DNA from: Desulfitobacterium_A sp034927245
GTDB taxonomy: Bacteria; Bacillota; Desulfitobacteriia; Desulfitobacteriales; Desulfitobacteriaceae
DNA: 64,000 nucleotides
Direction: 5' to 3'
Assembly: GCF_034927245.1 (NCBI RefSeq)
Contig: NZ_JAYFQK010000011.1
Coordinates: 1-64,000 of the forward strand
The position numbers and the translations under genes are program-made. Shown here piece by piece: positions 42,876 through 50,246 of this stretch (positions within the stretch are counted from its first letter, which is position 1; each line of letters starts with the position of its first letter). The notes under the pieces were generated by a model. It saw nothing but the letters and a program-made list of their open reading frames with translations, was not told the DNA's origin and did no database searches.

Positions 42876-43979
42876 ATGACTGAGCAAGAGTCAGAAGTGG
42901 ACCAGAAGCTACGGAAAATTGAAAAGCTGTTGGCTAAGCTGAATTTACAAGGGGTTTGCTTATCAAAAGCTTATAATTTCTCATGGATAACGGGTGGCGG
43001 AATTAATCGAGTCGTTACAGGGTCGGAAACCGGAGCGGCTGCGATTGTCATACTCGGCGAGAAGAAGTATGTGATTGCCCCTAAAAATGAAATCAAACGG
43101 TTTATGGAGGAACAAGTTCAGGGGCTAGGCTTTGAACCGTGGACCTATGAATGGTATGAAAGCAGAGTCAATGCGATCAAGAAATTGGTAAAGGAGCGGA
43201 AAATCGGGACAGATACGCCGATGGGCGAATGGCCGGTACTCGGGGCTGAGCTGAATCGGCTGCGGTATAGTTTAACGGCAGAGGAAGTAAAAAGGGCTGA
43301 AGAACTTTCGGAGATTTGTTCAAGAGAAATAGCGGCGACGTGCCTGAGTATTGTGCCTGGGCAATCTGAATTTGATATTCAGGCTGAACTCTCAAAAAGA
43401 CTGATGAGCCAAGGTGTTCGACCGGCCGTTCTTCTCGTGGCAGCAGACGAAAGGAAAAGGTTCCGTCATCCTGTAACAACGGCGAAACGGCTTAAAAATT
43501 ATGTCATCATCGGTTTGGTAGGGGAAAAAGGCGGGCTGCACAGCGCTCTTACCCGTTCTGTTTATTTTGGAAGCTTGCCTGATACACTGAGAAATAACTA
43601 CAAGGCTGCTTTAGCGGTGGAAAAGACCTTTTTGGAAAATTGCAAGATTGGCGTTGATTGCAATACAGTGTTTGAAAAAGGGAACGAAGCCTATGCAAAT
43701 GCCGGGTTCCCTGATGAATGGAAGCGTCACCACCAAGGCGGAGCGATTGGCTATATCCCCAGGGAATACAGAATAGGGGAAACTCAGCATGAAGTTTTTC
43801 AACCGAATCAAATGCTGGCTTGGAATCCGACAGTGGACGGGACAAAAGTCGAGGAAACAGTATTGCTCATGCCCGATAATCAACTGAAAGTTTTAACCTC
43901 TGTTCCCGAGTGGTGGCCGCAAGAAAAGATAACCCTTCCGAATCAAGAAATCCAATTACCACTTGTTTTGGAAAGGTAG
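42876..43979 (+). CDS. M24-fold (creatinase/prolidase-like) protein without metal-ligand aspartates
   Basis: 367 residues: creatinase N-terminal domain (about 1-125), then a pita-bread fold domain. The two Asp ligands expected in vDxGxxYxGYxSDxTRT are replaced: the segment reads VGEKGGLHSALTRSVYF. The His in HHQGGAIGY and the Glu in KVEETVLL remain. So it is probably not a metallo-aminopeptidase; a metal-free creatinase-like C-N hydrolase or a non-peptidase role is more likely. AAAGGAGA precedes ATG 42876. Its place in a sugar operon is unexplained. Confidence 0.7.
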   Translation: MTEQESEVDQKLRKIEKLLAKLNLQGVCLSKAYNFSWITGGGINRVVTGSETGAAAIVILGEKKYVIAPKNEIKRFMEEQVQGLGFEPWTYEWYESRVNAIKKLVKERKIGTDTPMGEWPVLGAELNRLRYSLTAEEVKRAEELSEICSREIAATCLSIVPGQSEFDIQAELSKRLMSQGVRPAVLLVAADERKRFRHPVTTAKRLKNYVIIGLVGEKGGLHSALTRSVYFGSLPDTLRNNYKAALAVEKTFLENCKIGVDCNTVFEKGNEAYANAGFPDEWKRHHQGGAIGYIPREYRIGETQHEVFQPNQMLAWNPTVDGTKVEETVLLMPDNQLKVLTSVPEWWPQEKITLPNQEIQLPLVLER

Positions 43980-44014
43980 CCCTATGCCATATCTGCATAA
44001 GTTGAGGTGAGAAT

Positions 44015-45193
44015 ATGGGAAATATTGCTGTTGTTCAAGCGGGTGGACCGACATCCGTGTTGAATTCAAGTTTGGCAGGGTTTATCGAAGAATGTAAATC
44101 TGATCATAAAAATCAGCAGATTCTTGGTTTCCAAAACGGGATCGAGGGAATGGTCAAGGGCTGGACACTGGAATTGAGTGGAATCAGCGATCGGGAAATT
44201 CAAGCCTTAAAACGACAGCCCGGGGCGGTGCTGGGGTCCGGGAGATATCCGTTAACTGAGGAAAGGATGCAGCTCGTTAAAAATGTCTTACGCGAAAAGA
44301 AGATTGATCAGCTTGTGTTCATCGGTGGGAACGGAACCATGTGGTCCGCTAATCAAATCGCGGCCGTTGCACCGGAAGTACAAATCGTCGGGATTCCCAA
44401 AACGATTGATAACGATATTTGGTTTACGGATCATGCCCCCGGCTATTTAAGCGCCGCTAAGTTCGTCGCCGAAGGTGTGAGATCGCTGGCCTTCGATCTC
44501 TGGTCCATGCGCAATTTTGAGAGGGTTCGTATCGTTGAAGTGATGGGACGGAATGTTGGATGGCTGGCGGCCGCGGCTGCACTGACAAGAAAGAAAATAC
44601 CGGGATTTCTTCCCATTGAAATTTATCCTCCGGAAAAGGCATTTAGTATCGAAAAATTTGTGGCGAGAATAAAGATGCTTTTGAAAACCGAACCTTGTGT
44701 ACTTGTGGTCGTAAGTGAGGGTGTTAAAGATGATAACGATGCGGCGATTGCCGACCAAAGAATCGGCGGAGACGAAAGCAACACTATTCCCGGCGGTGTT
44801 GGCGTATTTTTGGCAAATGTTCTGCGTCAACAGGGAGTTTCCTGCCGCAGTGAAAACTTTGGTGTTTTACAACGATCAAACACATGGACTGTTGCCAAAC
44901 GAGATCGGGAAGAGGCGATTTATTTAGGACAGAAGGCTTATGATGTTTTAAAGCAAGGAGAAAACAAAGTCATGGTTGGACTGAAAGGTCCGGGGTTAGA
45001 TTTAAGGGGTGATGCGGCGCATTTAATCCAATTGGCTAAGGTTGCCTCCAAGGAACGTGCACTCGAGCCACGCTTCTTAACTGAGAATGGGATTGCGGAT
45101 TGTTTTGCCGAATGGTTGGAACTCGCTTTAGTGGATCCCTTGATCGAAGAAAACAGTGCCCTGCGAGTCTGGAAGCTTGCGGCTTGCCAATAG
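44015..45193 (+). CDS. Phosphofructokinase-family kinase with altered motifs
   Basis: 392 residues of the PfkA/PPi-PFK family. The nucleotide loop reads GGNGTMW (about 104-110) where ATP enzymes have GGDGS. PKTIDND (about 128-134) carries the Lys typical of PPi-dependent enzymes and the catalytic Asp. VEVMGRNVGWLA and the Glu in VVVSEGV keep the sugar C1-side contacts. The 6-phosphate loop, normally QRGGxPxxxDR, reads QRSNTWTVAKRDR (from about 285) with two extra residues. It probably phosphorylates O1 of a ketose 6-derivative that is not ordinary F6P, possibly from PPi. Ribosome site TTGAGGTGAG. Confidence 0.8.
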   Translation: MGNIAVVQAGGPTSVLNSSLAGFIEECKSDHKNQQILGFQNGIEGMVKGWTLELSGISDREIQALKRQPGAVLGSGRYPLTEERMQLVKNVLREKKIDQLVFIGGNGTMWSANQIAAVAPEVQIVGIPKTIDNDIWFTDHAPGYLSAAKFVAEGVRSLAFDLWSMRNFERVRIVEVMGRNVGWLAAAAALTRKKIPGFLPIEIYPPEKAFSIEKFVARIKMLLKTEPCVLVVVSEGVKDDNDAAIADQRIGGDESNTIPGGVGVFLANVLRQQGVSCRSENFGVLQRSNTWTVAKRDREEAIYLGQKAYDVLKQGENKVMVGLKGPGLDLRGDAAHLIQLAKVASKERALEPRFLTENGIADCFAEWLELALVDPLIEENSALRVWKLAACQ

Positions 45194-45259
45194 AAATCAA
45201 ACAAGTCACTTTGAGGAATAAGTAATGATACAATGAAAATCGACTGGAGGAAAAGGATT

Positions 45260-46699
45260 GTGTACAGCGAGATTAAAAAGTCACTCTTTATTGATGGAGA
45301 ATGGAAAGAGCCCATTAAAAAAGAAAAAAAGGGGATCGTTAACCCTGCGACCGGAAAGGTATTTTGTGAGATAGGTTACGGCGGAGTTGATGATGCTTTA
45401 GCAGCGGTTGAGGCTGCCAAGTCCGCTTTTGTATCGTGGTCTTCAACCTCTGTACGTGAAAGGGCCAATATCTTAAATCGTGTGGCTGATCTCTTGCGTC
45501 AAGGGGCAGATCATATCGCCGAAATATTGGCCGCCGAATCCGGAAAACCAATTCCCCAGGCAGTTGGGGAGATCATGTTTGCGGCGGAATATTTTCAGTG
45601 GTTTGCTGAAGAGATCAGAAGACCTTATGGTGAAATGATCCCCAGTGATGCGGTGAACAAACGTCATATTGCCTATTCACAACCGGCCGGGGTTGCCCTG
45701 TGCCTTTCGCCTTGGAATTTTCCGGTTTCGATTCAGGCACGAAAATTAGCACCCGCCCTGGCGGCAGGCTGTACTGTCGTATCAAGGGCTTCTGAATTAG
45801 CGCCGTTAAGTGTAGTCGAGTTATTCAAATGTTTGCAAGATGCCGGTATTCCAAAGGGAGTGGCGAATTTAATTCAAGGTCCGGCTGCCGCGACAACAGA
45901 GGCGATGATGAAACATCCTGCCGTACGTGTCGTGAGCTTTACAGGTTCCACTGCCGTAGGGCGGAGTCTGATGCATCAAGCGGCCGAAGGAATATTGCAT
46001 CTATCGTTAGAACTCGGCGGAAATGCACCTTTCATTGTATTTGAAGATGCGGATATCGAGAAAGCGGTTAATGGTGCGATGATTACGAAATTCAGAAACA
46101 ACGGCCAATCCTGCATCGGTGCAAATCGCTTCTATGTTCATGAAAAAGTCTATGACAAATTTGCCGCGGCCTTTGCTGATAAAATATCGAAAATGAAGAT
46201 CGGGAACCCCATGGAAGAGAAGAATCTTGATCTGGGACCTATGGTTGATTTAAAAAGCAAAAACAGGGTTGAAAAAATAGTCAGTGAAGCGGAAGCACTT
46301 GGGGCGACATATTTAGTACCCAAAGCCAAAGTCCCTGCGGAAGGTTATTATGTTCCGCCGATTATTATGGAAAACGTCCCGGAAAGCGCAACACTTGCCC
46401 ATGAAGAATTATTTGCTCCGGTTGCGCCGATATTCAAGTTCACTGATGAGAATGAAGTTATTAAAAAAGCAAATCATTCGGATATGGGGCTTGCGGCCTA
46501 TGTCTATACCCATGATTTAGCGCGATCCACCCGGGTTACAGAAGCCCTGAAGTTTGGAATTATCGGTCTCAATAACGCCTTGCCTTCAGTCGCCTATGCA
46601 CCGATGGGGGGTGTCAAACAAAGTGGTCTGGGTCGTGAAGGGGCAAGAATGGGTCTGATGGAATTTATGGAAATCAAGTACGTGGCAGCAGAATTTTAA
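45260..46699 (+). CDS. Aldehyde dehydrogenase, GabD (semialdehyde) type
   Basis: 479 residues. NAD(P)-dependent oxidation of an aldehyde to an acid. General base Glu in LELGGNAPF (about 251), nucleophile Cys in GQSCIGANRF (about 284), cofactor segment SPWNFPVSIQ, and C-terminal GGVKQSGLGREGA. The common KPA motif reads SRASE, and the substrate loop near INN-LPSVAYAP is unlike GabD. Such enzymes oxidise succinate semialdehyde, but 3-sulfolactaldehyde dehydrogenases belong to the same group. GTG 45260 follows GGAGG; the ATG 45233 frame includes that site. It lies 66 bases after the kinase gene. Confidence 0.87.
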   Translation: MYSEIKKSLFIDGEWKEPIKKEKKGIVNPATGKVFCEIGYGGVDDALAAVEAAKSAFVSWSSTSVRERANILNRVADLLRQGADHIAEILAAESGKPIPQAVGEIMFAAEYFQWFAEEIRRPYGEMIPSDAVNKRHIAYSQPAGVALCLSPWNFPVSIQARKLAPALAAGCTVVSRASELAPLSVVELFKCLQDAGIPKGVANLIQGPAAATTEAMMKHPAVRVVSFTGSTAVGRSLMHQAAEGILHLSLELGGNAPFIVFEDADIEKAVNGAMITKFRNNGQSCIGANRFYVHEKVYDKFAAAFADKISKMKIGNPMEEKNLDLGPMVDLKSKNRVEKIVSEAEALGATYLVPKAKVPAEGYYVPPIIMENVPESATLAHEELFAPVAPIFKFTDENEVIKKANHSDMGLAAYVYTHDLARSTRVTEALKFGIIGLNNALPSVAYAPMGGVKQSGLGREGARMGLMEFMEIKYVAAEF

Positions 46700-46748
46700 C
46701 AGCGTGTCGAGTTGTGCCGCCTGTGGCAGCGGCGGAATGGAGGTTCAT

Positions 46749-47753
46749 ATGTCAGTACGTGTTGCAATTAATGGTTTCGGACGAATCGGTAGACTAGCCT
46801 TGAGAGCATCCCTCAAGAGTGAATCCCCCCTTGACATCGTCGCAGTTAATGATTTAGGAGAGCCAGATCTATTAGCACACCTCTTTAAATATGATTCTAC
46901 CCATGGGACTCTTCCCTTTGAAGTTAAAGTCAATGGGAAAACAATGAGGGTTAATGGACAATCTATCAGTTTATTCGCTGAAAAGGACCCGGAAAAACTC
47001 CCCTGGAGAGAACTGGGGGTAGATATTGTTATAGAGGCAACCGGTCGCTTTACACAACGCGATAAGGCAGCCCTTCATATAAAAGGAGGGGCTAAAAAAG
47101 TCGTTATTACCGCTCCGGGAAAAAACGAAGATATTACCATCGTAATGGGAGTGAATGAAGGTCAATATGACCCTAGCCAACATCACATTTTATCGAATGC
47201 CTCCTGTACGACGAACTGCTTAGCCCCTATTGCTAAAGTTTTACTTGAAGAGTTCGGAATTGAGCAGGGGATGATGACCACAACTCATTCCGTAACCAAT
47301 GACCAACGAATATTGGATTTGGAACATAATGATTGGCGCAGGGCACGTGCCGCCTTCCAATCTATGATTCCAACCACAACAGGAGCGGCTAAAGCAGTTG
47401 CGTTAGTCTTACCTGAACTCAAGGGAAAACTTACAGGGTTAGCTGTACGGGTTCCCACTCCCAATGTTTCCCTGGTTGATTTTGTGGCTAACGTATCAAA
47501 ACCGACAACGGTAGAAGAAGTCAACGCTAAATTAAAGGAAGCATCAGAAGGAACGCTTAAACGATATTTATCCTATACAGAGCTTCCTTTAGTCTCCCGT
47601 GATTTTAACGGAGATCCTCATAGTTCGATCGTGGACGGTCTTTCAACCCGAATGATTGGCGATCGGATGGTTAAAGTTCTGGCTTGGTATGATAATGAAT
47701 GGGCCTATTCCAATCGTGTCGTTGATCTTGTGAGATATATTGCAAATAAGTAA
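46749..47753 (+). CDS. gap: Glyceraldehyde-3-phosphate dehydrogenase
   Basis: 334 residues. NAD-binding INGFGRIGRLALR at the N-terminus, the NAD-selective Asp in VNDLGEP, catalytic Cys in SNASCTTNCLAP (about 152), and His in TTHSVTNDQ. It oxidises GAP to 1,3-bisphosphoglycerate. ATG 46749 has GGAGG before it; the longer frame from 46704 would contain this site. It is the last gene of the sugar cluster, so triose phosphates from the aldolase can enter lower glycolysis. Terminator at 47759-47795. Confidence 0.93.
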   Translation: MSVRVAINGFGRIGRLALRASLKSESPLDIVAVNDLGEPDLLAHLFKYDSTHGTLPFEVKVNGKTMRVNGQSISLFAEKDPEKLPWRELGVDIVIEATGRFTQRDKAALHIKGGAKKVVITAPGKNEDITIVMGVNEGQYDPSQHHILSNASCTTNCLAPIAKVLLEEFGIEQGMMTTTHSVTNDQRILDLEHNDWRRARAAFQSMIPTTTGAAKAVALVLPELKGKLTGLAVRVPTPNVSLVDFVANVSKPTTVEEVNAKLKEASEGTLKRYLSYTELPLVSRDFNGDPHSSIVDGLSTRMIGDRMVKVLAWYDNEWAYSNRVVDLVRYIANK

Positions 47754-47758
47754 TGATA

Positions 47759-47795
47759 GAACCGGATGACTTCCTTTACAGATATCATCCGGTTC
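47759..47795. terminator. Hairpin between gap and the sensor kinase gene
   Basis: GAACCGGATGA pairs with TCATCCGGTTC (11 bp) across 15 bases. Between two convergent genes, so it probably stops both; T runs are weak. Confidence 0.55.
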
Positions 47796-47832
47796 ACTGT
47801 TTGAGTTATGAATAAATAAGATAGGTATGGAG

Positions 47833-48864
47833 TTAGCTTTTGGATGTCTTGAACTTAATATAGAAGGTTGTCCCTTTAGAAGAAGTTTCAATATCCATTT
47901 CCGCGTGATGACGTTTTATGATATTATTGCAGATCGCCAGCCCTAAACCTGTGCCTTTTTCTTTCGTTGTAAAAAAGGGAACGCCGAGTTTAGCGAGTAC
48001 TTCGGGTCTAATACCCGGGCCTTCGTCACGGATGGCTAGGATAACTTGTCCCGAATCCATAAAGGTCTTTAGAGTTAAACATTTGCCGGGTTCAGTCGCT
48101 TCGATCGCATTGCGGAATAAGTTAAGGATGAGTTGACGGACTTCTTTCTCACCCAGCAGGATATCTTCAATTTCTCCTAATTCCAATATTAACGTAATGC
48201 CTGCATTTATAGTATCGGCCTGGACTAAAGGGGAGAGGGTTTCAATAATGGTGTTGAGATTTTGAATACGCATATCCTGAGTTGAGTTTTTGGTGAGGGA
48301 CAGAAATTCAGTAATCAGCGTGTTTGCCCGCTCCAGTTCCATTATCATGATATTATAATAATCCCGATATGAGCTAAACTCATTTTTCGATCCAAGGATC
48401 TGAAGAAATCCTTTGACAGTCGTGATTGGATTTCGAATTTCATGAGCAAGGCTTGCAGCCATTTCAGCAAGCAGGTTAAGACGGTCGAAGTGGGCATAGG
48501 CGTTTTTTTCAGTGATTTCCTCGCCGCTCTTACAAATATAGGGGATATTGTCCGGTCCAATAAAAAGACGTTCGTTAATATTAAATGTTCTTGAATCCAG
48601 AGTTTCCATTTCCCATTGATGAGGACCTGTAGAAACTCTGGTTTTAACAGAGGGACAGTCTGAGCAGGGATGATCACATTTCTGAATGAGCTGGAAGCAT
48701 TTTTTCTGTTTTGGATCTCCAAACAATTGCCGAAAAGCGAGATTGTAATAGGGTATTGTAAAATCGGGGGCCAGAAGAAAGACAAAATCGGGCAAGGTAT
48801 CGAGTAAGTCAACAAGGCTCTCTTTATTTATGACCTGTTCGAGAGATGCTGGATAACCAAGCAA
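47833..48864 (-). CDS. Orphan PAS sensor histidine kinase
   Basis: 343 residues, cytoplasmic, no membrane helix. PAS-like domain (about 15-120) with a cysteine cluster CFQLIQKCDHPCSDCPS that could bind a metal or Fe-S cluster; HisKA with the phospho-His in SLAHEIRNPITTVKGFL (about 141); HATPase with NLFRNAIEAT, IRDEGPGI and GTGLGLAIC. No response-regulator gene is adjacent. Orphan kinases of this form in spore formers often feed Spo0A; this is inference. TTG 48864 lies 7 bases after GGAGGT. Confidence 0.82.
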   Translation of the reverse strand: MLGYPASLEQVINKESLVDLLDTLPDFVFLLAPDFTIPYYNLAFRQLFGDPKQKKCFQLIQKCDHPCSDCPSVKTRVSTGPHQWEMETLDSRTFNINERLFIGPDNIPYICKSGEEITEKNAYAHFDRLNLLAEMAASLAHEIRNPITTVKGFLQILGSKNEFSSYRDYYNIMIMELERANTLITEFLSLTKNSTQDMRIQNLNTIIETLSPLVQADTINAGITLILELGEIEDILLGEKEVRQLILNLFRNAIEATEPGKCLTLKTFMDSGQVILAIRDEGPGIRPEVLAKLGVPFFTTKEKGTGLGLAICNNIIKRHHAEMDIETSSKGTTFYIKFKTSKS

Positions 48865-49020
48865 AGTCAGGACCTCCCAATTAAATATCCTTTAAAAACC
48901 AAGTTTAGTATTCGACTTAAAAAAGAAAAATCCTTTAAAGATCAAATGATTTGAAATGAAGTTATCAGAAGATTTATGATATGCCCGTATTCTATGCATT
49001 TCCTTTTCTTCCCGAAAAGT

Positions 49021-50028
49021 TTAAACTGATGGTGTATTTAGGACAGTTTCGTAGGCGGCGAGTGTCAGTTCGCCAACCTTGGACCAGGTAAAATTATGGC
49101 GAATGTGATTCGTTAAAGGTTCCGGTGAAAAGTCTAAAGAAGTTTCCAGAGCAGTTTTGAGGCTGGCTTCTTGGAAAGGATTCATATAAACTGCCATATC
49201 TTTAAAGTATTCGGTGGTCGATCCTTGGTCGGTAGATAGGACAACAGCGCCACATGCTCCTGCTTCAAGGCTCGAGAGTCCCGGCGTTTCAAACCAACTG
49301 GGGAGCGCATGGATTTTTGCGGAAGCATAGGCAGAGGCAAGAAGACGTCCCTGTAAGGTTCCCAAATAGATCACATTGGAATATGACTGAACCTGTTCAA
49401 AATAAGAAGGGTCATTGATAGGCCCCGCTAAAACGAGGGTTAGCCCGAGCTCATAACAGTATCTTGCCAGTAAGACTTGGTTCTTGCGAGAGGAAATACG
49501 AGCAATGGAAAGAACAAACTGATCCGGTAAGCCGGGGCATTTCTCTCGGAAAAGAGTTTCGTCAACCGTGAGATATTCCTCGGGAAATCCATTCGGGATA
49601 ACCTGATAGGGCGTATTGATTTGGAAATCTTCCCGGATCATGTCCATTTCTAATTGACCATTAGGGAGCAGCAGATCACAGTCTTTGAGTAATTGGCTGC
49701 GCCAAGGCTGATGTTCTTCCCATTGTCTTAAGGCCATAGAGTTTGCATCCTGCTTCTCTAGATATTTTTGCATATTCCAATAGATCGGGGAAAGAACGAC
49801 AGGCTTTTTCTGGCGTTTGGCATTTTCAATATACATCGAAGCATCAGAAGCGCGAGTGGCATTGAAAATATGAACTAAGTCATATTCACTGAGTTCAATA
49901 TGGGGATCAGCTGATATAAATATTTGAACGCCGAGTTTTTGCAGGGCTTGAGCTGTGCCCAGGAGTTGGACAGTATCTCCCGCGGGATTCTTTCGATAGT
50001 CTGATCGAAGTTGGAAAAGTACTTTCAC
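49021..50028 (-). CDS. Glycosyltransferase family 4-like
   Basis: About 335 residues of GT-B fold. The donor-binding E-x7-E motif is ETPGLSSLEAGACG, with IPNGFPEEY, SIARISSRKNQVLL and YLGTLQG before it. It transfers a sugar from an NDP donor, probably to a cell-surface acceptor. GTG 50028 follows AAGGGG; the 345-codon frame from 50058 begins at the DUF1858-like stop. Downstream member of a minus-strand group with the DUF1858-like remnant and the repeat protein, perhaps for a spore or envelope layer. Confidence 0.8.
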   Translation of the reverse strand: MKVLFQLRSDYRKNPAGDTVQLLGTAQALQKLGVQIFISADPHIELSEYDLVHIFNATRASDASMYIENAKRQKKPVVLSPIYWNMQKYLEKQDANSMALRQWEEHQPWRSQLLKDCDLLLPNGQLEMDMIREDFQINTPYQVIPNGFPEEYLTVDETLFREKCPGLPDQFVLSIARISSRKNQVLLARYCYELGLTLVLAGPINDPSYFEQVQSYSNVIYLGTLQGRLLASAYASAKIHALPSWFETPGLSSLEAGACGAVVLSTDQGSTTEYFKDMAVYMNPFQEASLKTALETSLDFSPEPLTNHIRHNFTWSKVGELTLAAYETVLNTPSV

Positions 50029-50054
50029 ATTGAAAAACCCCTTATTAATTGAAT

Positions 50055-50246
50055 TCAAGGTTTAGATTTAGCATGGATTTTTAAAGCTTTGATTAAGGTC
50101 TTAACATTCACATTGTATTGCTGAGCAACCTGCCCAACACTCATATAGAGTAGATAGCGTGCTTTTCAACCGGCGGCCGGAATACCATGTCTAACAAGGA
50201 TAGATTTTAGTTCCGGATGCTCCTTTAACAGTTCCCCTAAATTCAT
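50055..50246 (-). pseudogene. DUF1858-like small gene with in-frame TGA at a conserved Cys (pseudogene or selenoprotein)
   Basis: ATG 50246 overlaps the stop of the upstream gene (ATGA), so it is translationally coupled. The frame reads MNLGELLKEHPELKSIL...RHGIPAAG, then TGA at 50168-50166 (codon 27), then continues KARYLLYMSVGQVAQQYNVN and VKTLIKAL to a TGA at 50057-50055. Both halves match the DUF1858 pattern (G-x-x-C-x-G-C followed by a second helix); the TGA falls on the second conserved Cys, while the first Cys is Ala. Either a Cys codon mutated to TGA or a selenocysteine. A 6-bp hairpin with a bulged U can form just 3' of the TGA but is weak as a SECIS. Confidence 0.6.
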
